From NCBI GenBank assembly GCA_910576915.1, contig CAJTJT010000005.1, positions 62,001 to 126,000 on the forward strand: a stretch of 64,000 bases of DNA, in the 5' to 3' direction. Below the pieces are notes generated by a model. The model made no database searches and was not told the DNA's origin. It saw only the letters and a program-made list of their open reading frames with translations. Shown here piece by piece: positions 54,088 to 62,701 of this stretch. The DNA is from an uncultured Elusimicrobiales bacterium (GTDB taxonomy: Bacteria > Elusimicrobiota > Elusimicrobia > Elusimicrobiales > Elusimicrobiaceae). The position numbers and the translations under genes are program-made. The first letter of the stretch is position 1. The number at the start of each line of letters is the position of its first letter.

Positions 54088-55317
54088 ATGAAAAAAGTTT
54101 TTATTCAAACCTATGGCTGCCAGATGAATATTGCGGACTCGGAGGAAATGTTTTCCCACCTGGCCGCGCGCGGTATGACGACGACCGACAACCTGGACGA
54201 AGCCGACGTCGTCCTTATCAACACCTGCACCGTGCGCGACCATGCCGAACACCGCGCCGTTTCGTTCCTGGGCCGCCTGGGCGCGTGGAAAAAAGAACGC
54301 CCCGGCCGCCGCGTGATTTTTGCCGGCTGCGCCGCCCAGCGCATGGGTGAAAAATTAAAAAAACACTACCCGTTTTTGGATATTTTGTCCGGCGCGAAAA
54401 ACATCGAAAACTTTGGCGACACGCTGGAAAAAAGCGGCCTCTTTCCCCCCACCGGCCCGCAGGGCGAACCGTTAAAACCGGGGCTGACGGGCTACGTAAC
54501 CATCATGCGCGGGTGCAATTTTGCGTGTACTTACTGCATTGTGCCCACGGTGCGCGGGCCGATTAAATGTTTGCCTCAGGAAGAGATTTTGGAGCAAGTC
54601 CGCCGCAAAGCGGAGCAAGGCGTCAAAGAAATCATGCTGCTGGGCCAAACGGTCAACGCTTATTCCGACGGAAAAACCACGTTTGCGGATTTACTCAACC
54701 GCGCGAGCGAAGTGCCCGGTATCGAACGCGTGCGCTTTACAAGCCCGCACCCCATCTATTTTACGCCCGCGTTTTTAGAAGCCGTGAAAGACAATCCAAA
54801 AATCGCGCGCCACGTACACTTGCCCGCGCAGAGCGGGTCCTCCAAGGTGCTGGCCGAAATGAAACGCGGCTATACGCGCGAAACGTTGCTGGAAAAAATC
54901 CGCGCGCTTAAAAGTATCGGCATGAACATTTCGACGGATCTTATCGTCGGCTTCCCGACGGAAACACAGGAAGATTTTGAGCAGACCCTGACTCTCGTGG
55001 AAGAAGCGGGTTTTTCCGCCGCGTTCTGCTACAAGTATTCCCCCCGCCAGGGCACGCCCGCCGCGCTGATGAAACTCCACCCCGATAAAGTACTGGAAGA
55101 AAGGCTTGATATTTTGTTAAATACAGTAAGAGGCCTTTCCGAACGCGCGTATCAAGGGCAAATCGGCACGGTGCAGGAAGTGCTGATGGAGGACGCGAAC
55201 AAAGGTCGCTCGTCGGGCAATTTTTGGGTAAAAACCAATAAGGAATACCCGACGGGAAGCGTAGTAAAAGTAAACATCGAAAAAGCAGACGGAACTTTAT
55301 TATTTGCGAGGGACTGA
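54088..55317 (+). CDS. miaB: tRNA-2-methylthio-N6-dimethylallyladenosine synthase
   Basis: 409 residues. It adds the 2-methylthio group to i6A37 of tRNAs. The N-terminal domain holds Cys residues for one Fe-S cluster (YGCQMN, INTCTVR, FAGCAAQ). The radical-SAM cluster motif is GCNFACTYCIV. A TRAM domain (GTVQEVLMEDAN onwards) closes it. MiaA, which makes i6A, is encoded 1.2 kb downstream. No Shine-Dalgarno is obvious before ATG, which lies 13 bp after the pgi terminator. Confidence 0.95.
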   Translation: MKKVFIQTYGCQMNIADSEEMFSHLAARGMTTTDNLDEADVVLINTCTVRDHAEHRAVSFLGRLGAWKKERPGRRVIFAGCAAQRMGEKLKKHYPFLDILSGAKNIENFGDTLEKSGLFPPTGPQGEPLKPGLTGYVTIMRGCNFACTYCIVPTVRGPIKCLPQEEILEQVRRKAEQGVKEIMLLGQTVNAYSDGKTTFADLLNRASEVPGIERVRFTSPHPIYFTPAFLEAVKDNPKIARHVHLPAQSGSSKVLAEMKRGYTRETLLEKIRALKSIGMNISTDLIVGFPTETQEDFEQTLTLVEEAGFSAAFCYKYSPRQGTPAALMKLHPDKVLEERLDILLNTVRGLSERAYQGQIGTVQEVLMEDANKGRSSGNFWVKTNKEYPTGSVVKVNIEKADGTLLFARD

Positions 55318-55320
55318 TTT

Positions 55321-55788
55321 ATGAAGAAAAAGAATTTTTCTGAAAAACGCAAACATCCGCGTATGCCGGTTATCAGCAATTTAATTGAACCGGTCAACTT
55401 ACACTACAAAACGGAAGACGGGAAGGAAACGTCGCTCGTGGCCATTTTGGCGGACTTGTCGGCCTCCGGCATGCGCATGATTAGCTTTTTGGGCGCGCCG
55501 ATGGCGGACCGCTTCTCCATCAGCCTGCAGCTTCCCGGCGCGGGAAAAATGGAAGTGGGCGCAAAACTCGCCTGGGTGAAACAGCGCGAAAACGTATACA
55601 CGATTGGTATCGAATTTATCAAAGTGGCGGAAAAAGACGCTAAAATCATCAGCGAAATGGCCGACGATTTTAACGACTGCGATACGCGCATTTTGTTAAA
55701 ACTGCCCGACGTGTGCGTACCCGAATGTAAATGCAATAAAATCTGCAATAAAATCCAAAAAGACGAAAGCCTTTTTGAAGACAAATAG
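55321..55788 (+). CDS. PilZ-domain protein with a Cys-rich tail
   Basis: 155 residues, starting 3 bp after miaB. EKRKHPRMP carries the RxxxR motif and LADLSASGMRM the D-x-S-x-x-G motif of c-di-GMP-binding PilZ domains. After the domain, a tail DVCVPECKCNKICNKIQ has four Cys in a CxxxCxCxxxC arrangement, unusual for PilZ proteins and suited to metal binding. It may link c-di-GMP to pili or motility; the nearest pilin gene is convergent behind it. Confidence 0.83.
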   Translation: MKKKNFSEKRKHPRMPVISNLIEPVNLHYKTEDGKETSLVAILADLSASGMRMISFLGAPMADRFSISLQLPGAGKMEVGAKLAWVKQRENVYTIGIEFIKVAEKDAKIISEMADDFNDCDTRILLKLPDVCVPECKCNKICNKIQKDESLFEDK

Positions 55789-55819
55789 TTCCAATCTACA
55801 AAACTTCGCAAATGAAACT

Positions 55820-55848
55820 CCCCAGTATTTTGTAAATACTGGGGCGTT
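55820..55848. terminator. Terminator between the PilZ gene and pilin C
   Basis: An 11-bp perfect stem CCCCAGTATTT/AAATACTGGGG, loop TGT, then GCGTTTT on the plus strand. Confidence 0.8.
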
Positions 55849-55881
55849 TTATAGAAGGAGTTGGCCTAATGGGCAAAAAGT

Positions 55882-56325
55882 TTATTTTACAATCGTCCAA
55901 CGCTGATCTCCTATACTGGTATCCGCGCCCAAACGTTGACACATCTGTTTTGCCCAGTCTATATCCGCAGAAGAGTCCGTTCCGCAAACGATGGAGTCGT
56001 TTTCCTCGGTCTGCCAGCGGTAGGCGATTAAATACGGCTTTGTTTTATGATATGCGGCGACGGAAATTCCGCCATCTACGTAATTAAAATACTTGCTTTC
56101 CGGCACCTCCACATCCAACGCCGTGAAATCGGACGCATATGCGCCATTCGCCATATAATACACTTCTTGCGCGTCCCGCAACGTTTTAAGGACGGCCAAA
56201 GCCTCGGCGGCGCGCGATTTTTCCACCGCCCATTCATACTGCGGCAACGCCACCGCCGACAATATGCCGATGATTAACACAACGACCAAAAGTTCTATTA
56301 AAGTAAAACCGTTTTTTTGATACAT
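55882..56325 (-). CDS. Type IV pilin-like protein C
   Basis: 147 residues from ATG 56325 with GGAGGAG upstream; the frame is open to 56442 but would enter the promoter. The leader is MYQKNG, then FTLIELLVVVLIIGI and ALPQYEWAVEKSRAAEA. The short C-terminal part has two Cys (IVCGT and KQMCQRLG) for a disulfide. Pilin D has almost the same first six leader residues and ribosome site, so the two share a recent 5' end. It lies between the PilZ gene and miaA on the opposite strand. Confidence 0.87.
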   Translation of the reverse strand: MYQKNGFTLIELLVVVLIIGILSAVALPQYEWAVEKSRAAEALAVLKTLRDAQEVYYMANGAYASDFTALDVEVPESKYFNYVDGGISVAAYHKTKPYLIAYRWQTEENDSIVCGTDSSADIDWAKQMCQRLGADTSIGDQRWTIVK

Positions 56326-56344
56326 AAAAGCTCCTCCGTCATGC

Positions 56345-56377
56345 GTCATTCCCGGGCGTGCAACGTCCCGGGATGAC
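56345..56377. repeat. GTCAT-CCCGGG palindrome in the pilin C 5' UTR
   Basis: GTCATTCCCGGG and CCCGGGATGAC form an 11-bp stem with one bulged T. Related palindromes flank pilins A, D and E. Confidence 0.65.
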
Positions 56378-56401
56378 AAGTAAATAAACTTAATTATCCC
56401 C

Positions 56402-56429
56402 ATGTTATCAAAAAAAAAAAACAATACAA
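56402..56429 (-). promoter_or_regulatory. T12-spacer promoter of pilin C
   Basis: TTGTAT (56424-56429), a 16-bp spacer with T12 (56410-56421), and TAACAT (56402-56407) preceded by TGA. It is 76 bp before the start codon. Confidence 0.7.
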
Positions 56430-56477
56430 CCCCTCGACACATGATCCTTTATGTCTATAAATTTATAGAATATACAT

Positions 56478-57410
56478 ATGAAACCTATCGTCCTCTGCGG
56501 CCCGACCGCATCCGGCAAAACCGAACTGGCGCTTGAACTGGCGCGCCAAACGGACGGAATCATTCTGTCCGCCGATTCGCGCCAAGTATACAAACGCCTC
56601 ACCGTCGGCACTGCCAAACCCGCGGGCACCTGGCAAAACGGTGCATACAGGGTGGACGGAGTGCCGTATCACCTGGTAGATTTTTTGGACGTAACGGACA
56701 CCTTTAACGCCGGCGCATTTAAAGCGCGTGCCGGGGAAATTATACAGAACAATCCCGGCCGCCAAATCATTTTTGCCGGAGGAACGGGGATGTATCTGCA
56801 CGCGTTTTTTGTAGGGATGGATGAACTGCCGCAAAGCACCCCCCAAACGAGGGAAATGCTCCAAAAACTGCTAGCCGAACACGGTAAAGAAGGCTTGCAC
56901 ACTGCTCTACAAGAAAAGGACCCAGCTTCCGCCGCGGCCATTCCCGCCGGAAACGTCCAGCGCACGATGCGCGCGCTGGAACTGTGCCTGCTGACGGGCA
57001 AACCGGCCAGCGAACTAAAAAGCGGCAATTTCTTCAAACTGCCGGACGAAAACGCCTCCCAATGGGTTTACTTAGATTGGGCCAAAGAAGCGTTACACGC
57101 GCGCATTAACCTGCGTACGGACCAGATTTTTGACGGCATGGCCGAAGAAGCCCGCACGCTTCTTACCGAAGGATACGCGGAAGATGTCCCTGCCCTAAAA
57201 AGCCTGGGATATCCGCAGGCGATTGCGTTTTTAAAAGGGGAACTTGCGCGCAAAGACGCGGTGGAACGCGTCACCACGCTGACGCGCCAGTATGCCAAAC
57301 GCCAACGCACTTGGTTTAACCGCTATACAAACGCGTTGCGTATCGCACTTGAACACCCGGCGGATTTTGACGCAAAAAAAATCGCGCGGGACATTTTATC
57401 CCGCGCTTAA
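56478..57410 (+). CDS. miaA: tRNA dimethylallyltransferase
   Basis: 310 residues. It transfers a dimethylallyl group to A37 of tRNAs reading codons that start with U, the substrate of MiaB. P-loop GPTASGKTELA at residue 6, DSRQVYK, and the RNA-binding insert are all present. TAGAAT (56466-56471) ends 7 bp before ATG and there is no Shine-Dalgarno. It is divergent from pilin C and convergent with pilin D. Confidence 0.95.
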   Translation: MKPIVLCGPTASGKTELALELARQTDGIILSADSRQVYKRLTVGTAKPAGTWQNGAYRVDGVPYHLVDFLDVTDTFNAGAFKARAGEIIQNNPGRQIIFAGGTGMYLHAFFVGMDELPQSTPQTREMLQKLLAEHGKEGLHTALQEKDPASAAAIPAGNVQRTMRALELCLLTGKPASELKSGNFFKLPDENASQWVYLDWAKEALHARINLRTDQIFDGMAEEARTLLTEGYAEDVPALKSLGYPQAIAFLKGELARKDAVERVTTLTRQYAKRQRTWFNRYTNALRIALEHPADFDAKKIARDILSRA

Positions 57411-57428
57411 AAAGTTCCGGCAAGCGTC

Positions 57429-57923
57429 CTAACAAATTTCAAAAATATCACCGTATACCGTCGTTTGCGTAAAACGACCCATACTGCGGCCCAGTTTTTT
57501 CAATTTTTCCGTCGGCGCACGCATCAAAAAACAACCCTCTTTTACACCCCATATAGGGGTATACCAATAGTTAAAAGTTAAACCGTATTTGTCCCAACCT
57601 GCACCGATATAACCGTCTTGATCCAGCGCATAGCTAGAACCGTCCGACAAATATAACAAGGAAGAATTCGCCTCCACAGGATCTCCCCGTTCTTCCCCCG
57701 CCAATGACACATCAAGTTCCGAAAAACTGACGGGATATTTCCCGTTGGCCAAATAATACACTTCCGCCGCCTGGCGAAGCGTTTTTAGGTTGGAGAGCAA
57801 TCCTGCGGCACGGCTTTTTAAGACGGCATTCTCGTACTGAGGCAGTGCGACAGCGGACAAAATACCAATGATTAAAACAACTACTAATAACTCTATTAAC
57901 GTAAAACCGCTTTTTTGATACAC
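57429..57923 (-). CDS. Type IV pilin-like protein D
   Basis: 164 residues from GTG 57923, at the same place as the ATG of pilin C and with the same GGAGGA site. The leader is V/M-YQKSG, then FTLIELLVVVLIIGI and ALPQYENAVLKSRAAGL. The C-terminal part has two Cys (KEGCFL and the last residue of IFEIC). It ends 19 bp after miaA, convergent, without a visible terminator. Its upstream region is the longest of the five and holds two palindromes and a nested-stem element. Confidence 0.85.
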   Translation of the reverse strand: MYQKSGFTLIELLVVVLIIGILSAVALPQYENAVLKSRAAGLLSNLKTLRQAAEVYYLANGKYPVSFSELDVSLAGEERGDPVEANSSLLYLSDGSSYALDQDGYIGAGWDKYGLTFNYWYTPIWGVKEGCFLMRAPTEKLKKLGRSMGRFTQTTVYGDIFEIC

Positions 57924-57941
57924 AAAAGTTCCTCCGTCATG

Positions 57942-58040
57942 CGTCATTCCCGGGCGCGCCGCGAACCGGGAAGCCAGAATAAAATAAGGATTACTACTTT
58001 TATTAAACTGACTGGATCCCGGGTCCACGCCCGGGATGAC
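57942..58040. repeat. Composite palindromic repeat in the pilin D 5' UTR
   Basis: GTCATTCCCGGGCGCG with AACCGGGAAG (57942-57973), and GGATCCCGGGTC with GCCCGGGATGAC (58014-58040), separated by about 40 AT-rich bases. Similar pieces occur at pilin E. Confidence 0.6.
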
Positions 58041-58064
58041 AAGCAAATAAATTTAATTATCCCC

Positions 58065-58092
58065 ATGTTATCAAAAAAAAAAAACAAATCAA
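58065..58092 (-). promoter_or_regulatory. T12-spacer promoter of pilin D
   Basis: TTGATT (58087-58092), a 16-bp spacer with T12 (58073-58084), and TAACAT (58065-58070) preceded by TGA. Confidence 0.7.
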
Positions 58093-58102
58093 GGCCTTCT
58101 TC

Positions 58103-58257
58103 TTACTTTTTGTGCCGACAAAAAGTAACAAAAAACTCGTGAACCTAACCCCATAAAAGACATTTTTAGACGGGCATTTTTACAACTCGCTTTGCTCAAA
58201 CAAATAAAAATGCTTTTTCCGTCTAAAACGTCTTTTATAAACGGGGTAAAGGTTCAC
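58103..58257. repeat. Nested-stem element, copy 2 (divergent sequence, same fold)
   Basis: Hairpin 58103-58113/58118-58128 (11 bp, loop GCCG), then P1 58139-58145/58251-58257, P2 58153-58161/58230-58238 plus CCCC/GGGG across an AAAC bulge, P3 58164-58173/58219-58228, P4 58174-58182/58205-58213. The loop contains AACTCG and CTCAAACAA as in copy 1. Stem sequences differ from copy 1 at about ten positions, all matched on the other arm. Confidence 0.75.
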
Positions 58258-58313
58258 TCCCACAAAAAACAAGTATATTTTTTCAACGGCACCAAAAAAG
58301 TACAATATATATA

Positions 58314-59570
58314 ATGGAAAAAGTGATTTTAGTAGGCGTTTTTCTTAAAACGGAAACACGGGATACCAGTTCCTTGGACGAACTCGTCCGCCTCGCGCAC
58401 ACGGCGGGCGGAGAAGTGGCGCATATTTTCCGCGTACGCGTAAACGCGTTTAACGCGGCCGCGCTGATTGGCGGCGGAAAAATGGAAGAAATCGCCCAAA
58501 CCGTACGCGAACTAAACGCCCAAACCGTTATTTTTGACGACGAAATCACCCCCGCCCAACAAAAAAATTTGGAAAAAGTAATCCCCGCCAAAGTAATCGA
58601 CCGCACCCGGTTAATCTTAGATATTTTCGCCCAGCGCGCACGCACGCAGGAAGGGAAACTGCAAGTGGAGCTGGCACAGTTAAAATACTTACTCCCCCGC
58701 TTGGGCGGCCAGGGAACCGCGCTTATGCAGCAAAAAGGCGGTATCGGCCTGCGCGGCCCCGGCGAAACCAAACTGGAATACGACAAACGCCGACTGCGCC
58801 TTCGCATCAGCAAGTTGGAAAAAGAAATCGACCAGGTAAAAGCCGAACGCAACCTGCGCCGCACGCGGCGCGGGCAAATCCCGCTGCCGCAAATTGCGAT
58901 TGTCGGCTACACAAACGCGGGGAAAAGCACCCTTTTAAACGCGCTTACGCGCCAAACCGCCGTCTACGCGGACGACAAACTTTTCGCCACGCTCGACCCC
59001 ACCACCCGCCGCGTACGCATGCCCGCGGGCGGCGAAATGCTGTTTACGGACACGGTGGGTTTTATTCAAAAACTCCCGCACAGTTTGGTGAGTTCTTTCC
59101 GCGCCACACTGGAAGAAACCACGTTTGCCGACGTTATCCTGCACGTACACGACGCAGCCTCCCCGTTGGTTGATATGCAGGCCGCCACCGTACGCAAAAC
59201 CATCGCGGACCTGGGCTCCAAAGAAACCCCGGTTATCGACGTATTTAACAAAACCGATTTATTATCTCCCGCCCGCCGGGAGCTTTTAAAAGCCCGGCAC
59301 CCGCACGCCGCCCTTATCAGCGCGGGGCAAAACACGGGCCTTACGGAACTGCTCCAAAAAGTAGAAGACGCCGTGGCGCGCCGCTGGAAACTGCGCCGCT
59401 TAAAATTGGAACCCGCCCAACTGGGCGCACTGGGGAAAATCTACGAAAAAGCCCTCGTCACCGGACGAAAAGAATTGCCGTCCGGCGCCTGGGAACTTAC
59501 CCTCATGGCTACGGACGGCAATTACGAAAGTTTGCTAAAATTGCTTAAAAATCCATCGGAACGCCGTTAA
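58314..59570 (+). CDS. hflX: Ribosome-associated GTPase HflX
   Basis: 418 residues. The N-terminal HflX domain (VNAFNAAALIGGGKMEEIAQ, IDRTRLILDIFAQRA, GPGETKLEYDKRRL) is followed by a GTPase domain with GYTNAGKST, DTVGFIQ and NKTD. It splits stalled ribosomes. TACAAT (58301-58306) ends 8 bp before ATG and no Shine-Dalgarno is seen. miaA and hflX are neighbours in many genomes; here pilin D is placed between them. Its last 26 bases overlap the convergent protease gene. Confidence 0.95.
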   Translation: MEKVILVGVFLKTETRDTSSLDELVRLAHTAGGEVAHIFRVRVNAFNAAALIGGGKMEEIAQTVRELNAQTVIFDDEITPAQQKNLEKVIPAKVIDRTRLILDIFAQRARTQEGKLQVELAQLKYLLPRLGGQGTALMQQKGGIGLRGPGETKLEYDKRRLRLRISKLEKEIDQVKAERNLRRTRRGQIPLPQIAIVGYTNAGKSTLLNALTRQTAVYADDKLFATLDPTTRRVRMPAGGEMLFTDTVGFIQKLPHSLVSSFRATLEETTFADVILHVHDAASPLVDMQAATVRKTIADLGSKETPVIDVFNKTDLLSPARRELLKARHPHAALISAGQNTGLTELLQKVEDAVARRWKLRRLKLEPAQLGALGKIYEKALVTGRKELPSGAWELTLMATDGNYESLLKLLKNPSERR

Positions 59571-60543
59571 TCATTTTTACAATCTCTTCAAAATTCTTTT
59601 TAACGGGCTCTGTGTATCCCATATCCGCCCCGATGACGCGCAAAGACGGCACTTTATTGCGGATAAAATTGAGCGTTGCGCCGTTAAACCCGGTAAACAT
59701 AAAATAATCCCGCGCGTTTTTAAGCGTCAGCACGGCTTTTCCCTCCGCGTCATAAAAAGACGCGCTGCCGTTTCTGGAATACATCAGAGAGGACACCAAC
59801 CCCACCAAATCGCCCTGCGGGGTAAAAACGCCGCCGCCCGAATTGCCGCGGCGCACGCCAAAACCGGGCGAAATAAAATGCTGCAGTTTTTCCACAAAAT
59901 AAATATCGTCGGACGGAGATTGCAAATAAAATACTTCGCCGCGGACCGTCTTGGGCACCACAATCCCCGGCCGGAAAAGAGAATTTCCCAAATTGGCGGA
60001 ACTCACCAGCCGCCCGCCGGAAGCGTTCAGCTGGTCCTGCGTTTCGGGGCTGTCGGGCAGGAGGGCGTAAAAAGTTTCCTGCGTAATGGGCTCCCACACG
60101 CCCTTTTTCTTGGCTTCATACGAAAAATCGGCCGATTCCGGCTCAAAGCGGATTAGAGCTACGTCCACACTGCTGATACGGTTCTGCCCCGGGAAAAACC
60201 CCGGATAAATAAACACCCGCTGGGAAGACGTGCTGTGATACACGCGCGCCATTTGGCGCAGTTCCGCCTCGGCCAGCGTAATTTGCACCGTACACGGCTG
60301 GGAACCGCTGCACGCGGTATACACGCAGTGGGCGGCCGTCAAAAACCAGTTTTTATGAATCCGCACCGCCTGGCAGGCATACACGGCGGCTTGCGAATTG
60401 TACGTTTTATCCGTCCGCCAAACGTCAATTTCTTTTTGCACCAAGAATGCGTTTTCATTCACGCGCGGGCCTTCTTCTTCCTGCGCGTGCGCAAACGGAA
60501 AGAAACCGCATAAACACAATAATAAAAGCGATAATTTTTTCAT
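59545..60543 (-). CDS. Secreted trypsin-like serine protease
   Basis: 332 residues. The signal peptide (LSLLLLCLCGFFPFAHAQ) is followed by a chymotrypsin-fold domain with the full triad: His in LTAAHC, Asp in SSVDVALIRF, Ser in RRGNSGGGVF. There is no PDZ domain, unlike DegP. Cys residues near the His and in VYTACSGSQPC may form disulfides. TACACT (60550-60555) ends 7 bp before ATG. The substrate is unknown. It is divergent from plsY. Confidence 0.88.
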   Translation of the reverse strand: MKKLSLLLLCLCGFFPFAHAQEEEGPRVNENAFLVQKEIDVWRTDKTYNSQAAVYACQAVRIHKNWFLTAAHCVYTACSGSQPCTVQITLAEAELRQMARVYHSTSSQRVFIYPGFFPGQNRISSVDVALIRFEPESADFSYEAKKKGVWEPITQETFYALLPDSPETQDQLNASGGRLVSSANLGNSLFRPGIVVPKTVRGEVFYLQSPSDDIYFVEKLQHFISPGFGVRRGNSGGGVFTPQGDLVGLVSSLMYSRNGSASFYDAEGKAVLTLKNARDYFMFTGFNGATLNFIRNKVPSLRVIGADMGYTEPVKKNFEEIVKMINGVPMDF

Positions 60544-60631
60544 ATTATTAGTGTATATAAAAAACTCCTAAAAAACCACTTTTTTGGATAAAGCCCTGTT
60601 GCCCAAACGCCAAATATAATATAATGAGGAT

Positions 60632-61261
60632 ATGACTATTACCGTAATCACTCTCGTTTTGTTCAGTTATTTACTCGGGTCCGTCCCGACCGGCTACCTC
60701 ATCGCCAAACGCGCCATGGGCATTGACATCCGCGAACACGGTTCAGGCAACCCCGGCGCCGCCAACGTTTACCGCACCGTCGGCAAATGGGCCGGTATTT
60801 CCACTTTTTTGATTGACGCTTTAAAAGGGTTCATCCCCGTTTGCCTCGCCCGCCATTTCTGCCCGGAAAATTACTGGGTGGCCATCGCGTGCGGCGTGAT
60901 TGCCATTTTGGGCCATATGTGGACGATTTACCTTAAATTCCGCGGCGGCAAAGGTGTTGCAACCTCCGCGGGCGTATTTGCCGCTTTACTCCCCGTGCCG
61001 ACGGCCATCGCGTTTGCGTCTTTCGTCGTGTGCGTGGCGTTGTGGGGCCGCATTTCCATCGGTTCCATTGTGGCGTGCATCGTGCTCCCCATTTGCAGCT
61101 TTTTTATCGGAAAACACCCCCTGGCCGTCAACTTGATGGTAACGGCCATCGGCGCACTCGTCATTTACAAACACGTTCCCAACATTAAACGCCTGCTTCA
61201 GCAAAAAGAACTTAAATTTGAAGACGGCGCCAAAAAGAGAAAAGAACATGAAAGTAAATAA
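60632..61261 (+). CDS. plsY: Glycerol-3-phosphate acyltransferase PlsY
   Basis: 209 residues. A membrane enzyme with about five helices that acylates glycerol-3-P from acyl-phosphate to start phospholipid synthesis. Motifs are GSGNPGAANVYRTVG near residue 36 and KFRGGKGVATSAGV near 105. The C-terminal tail is basic. TATAAT (60620-60625) ends 7 bp before ATG. The last 14 bases overlap gpsA, which makes its substrate. Confidence 0.95.
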   Translation: MTITVITLVLFSYLLGSVPTGYLIAKRAMGIDIREHGSGNPGAANVYRTVGKWAGISTFLIDALKGFIPVCLARHFCPENYWVAIACGVIAILGHMWTIYLKFRGGKGVATSAGVFAALLPVPTAIAFASFVVCVALWGRISIGSIVACIVLPICSFFIGKHPLAVNLMVTAIGALVIYKHVPNIKRLLQQKELKFEDGAKKRKEHESK

Positions 61262-62252
61262 AATCACCGTTTTCGGCGCGGGTATCTGGGGCAGCGTTAT
61301 CGCCCAGCATTTGGCCCAGAAAGGCTACAGCGTTTCGCTGTGGGAATACAACGAACAGCTGCTCAACGTGCTTAAAACCATGGGCCGCCACCCGAACATC
61401 CCCAATTTTAAAATTCACGACAATATCCGTCTGACGGCTAGCGTGGAAGAAGCCGTAAAAGATACCGATTTGATCGTTTTCGTCATTTCTTCCAAAGCCA
61501 TCCGCACGTTCTGCCGCGAACAATTAAAACCCTTTTTAAACGGCCGCGCGGTACCTGTAGTCAGCGCGTCCAAAGGTATTGAAGACGGGACTTTTAAAAC
61601 CATTTGCGAACTTATCGAAGAAGAACTACCGCAGCTGAAAGATAAAACGCTCGCATTTTCCGGCCCCAGCTTTGCGCTGGAAGTGGCGCAGAATGTGCCG
61701 ACCAAAATCATGCTGGCCGGGAAAGACCCGGCGCTCGTGGACGAAATCCGCGACGTAATGAGCGGGGACCCGATTATCGTCGTCCCGGCTTCGGACCGCC
61801 GCGGCGTGGAATACGGCGGCGGCATTAAAAACGTGCTTGCCATCGGATGCGGCGTTATCGACGGTATCGGCGACGGAGCCAACGCCAAAGCCGCCCTTAT
61901 CACCCAGGCTTTGCAGGAGATGAACGACATCATCGTCAGCCAGGGCGGGCAGGCGGGAACCGTTTACAGCCTGGCCGGATTCGGCGACGCGATTTTGACG
62001 GGCATGTCCGCCATTTCCCGCAACCGCCGTTTGGGCGAAAAGCTGGGCGCGGGCCTTTCTTTGGAAGAAGCCAAGAAAGAAGTGGGCACGATTGCCGAGG
62101 GCGTAAACTCCGTACAAAGCGTGTACGATATCGCCCGCAAAAACAACCTCAAAACCCCGATTATTGACGCCATTTGGCAGATTGTCTGCCAGGGCAAAAA
62201 ACCCTATGTGCTGTTGCATGCCATGGGATTTACCAACCGGGGCAATAAATAA
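61248..62252 (+). CDS. gpsA: Glycerol-3-phosphate dehydrogenase (NAD(P)+)
   Basis: 334 residues from ATG 61248 (MKVNKITVFGAG); an in-frame upstream start would lie deep in plsY. It reduces dihydroxyacetone phosphate to glycerol-3-P for PlsY. Motifs are FGAGIWGSVIAQ (nucleotide binding), SASKGIEDGT, FSGPSFALEV and GGGIKNVLAIGCGV with the catalytic Lys. The overlap with plsY indicates a coupled operon. Confidence 0.95.
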   Translation: MKVNKITVFGAGIWGSVIAQHLAQKGYSVSLWEYNEQLLNVLKTMGRHPNIPNFKIHDNIRLTASVEEAVKDTDLIVFVISSKAIRTFCREQLKPFLNGRAVPVVSASKGIEDGTFKTICELIEEELPQLKDKTLAFSGPSFALEVAQNVPTKIMLAGKDPALVDEIRDVMSGDPIIVVPASDRRGVEYGGGIKNVLAIGCGVIDGIGDGANAKAALITQALQEMNDIIVSQGGQAGTVYSLAGFGDAILTGMSAISRNRRLGEKLGAGLSLEEAKKEVGTIAEGVNSVQSVYDIARKNNLKTPIIDAIWQIVCQGKKPYVLLHAMGFTNRGNK

Positions 62253-62366
62253 ACGCGTAAGAAAGCGATTTTTCACAGTCCTTTGTGCCTATTTTTAGGC
62301 GCGGAAGACTGAGTGTATACCAGGTGTATCCGAAGTTTTGCGAAACACAGCATAAGGACAAAGAAA

Positions 62367-62630
62367 ATGAATAAGGACGATGTAATCCGGCACTTAACCC
62401 GGCATGTTTTAGACAAAAAACAGGCCAAGATGTCGGTAGATAAAGTTTTTGAAATTATTAAACACGGTTTGAAACGGGACGGCAAAGTAGTAATCAGCAA
62501 TTTTGGTTCGTTCCAATTAAAAACGGCGCGCCCCGTAACGCGCCACAATCCCAAAACGGGCGAAAAAGTACAGGTGCCCGCCAAACAAAAAGTGCGTTTT
62601 AAACCGTCTGAAAATTTACTAAAGAAGTAA
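62367..62630 (+). CDS. HU/IHF-like DNA-binding protein
   Basis: 87 residues from ATG 62367 with AAGGA upstream; the frame is open further but without a ribosome site. MNKDDVIRHLTRHVLDKKQA, GKVVISNFGSFQLKTARPV, HNPKTGEKVQVPAKQKVRFKP and a short tail are the whole HU fold including the DNA-bending Pro arm. A nucleoid protein; whether HU or IHF-type is not decided by the sequence alone. A terminator follows. Confidence 0.92.
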   Translation: MNKDDVIRHLTRHVLDKKQAKMSVDKVFEIIKHGLKRDGKVVISNFGSFQLKTARPVTRHNPKTGEKVQVPAKQKVRFKPSENLLKK

Positions 62631-62667
62631 AAAAATCCCGGCGCAGATGCCCGGGACCAGACAATTT

Positions 62668-62697
62668 AAATCCCCGGGTTTCCCCGGGGATTTTTTA
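62668..62697. terminator. Terminator between the HU gene and pilin E
   Basis: A 10-bp stem AAATCCCCGG/CCGGGGATTT, then TTT; it can serve both convergent genes. Confidence 0.88.
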
Positions 62698-62701
62698 TGT
62701 T

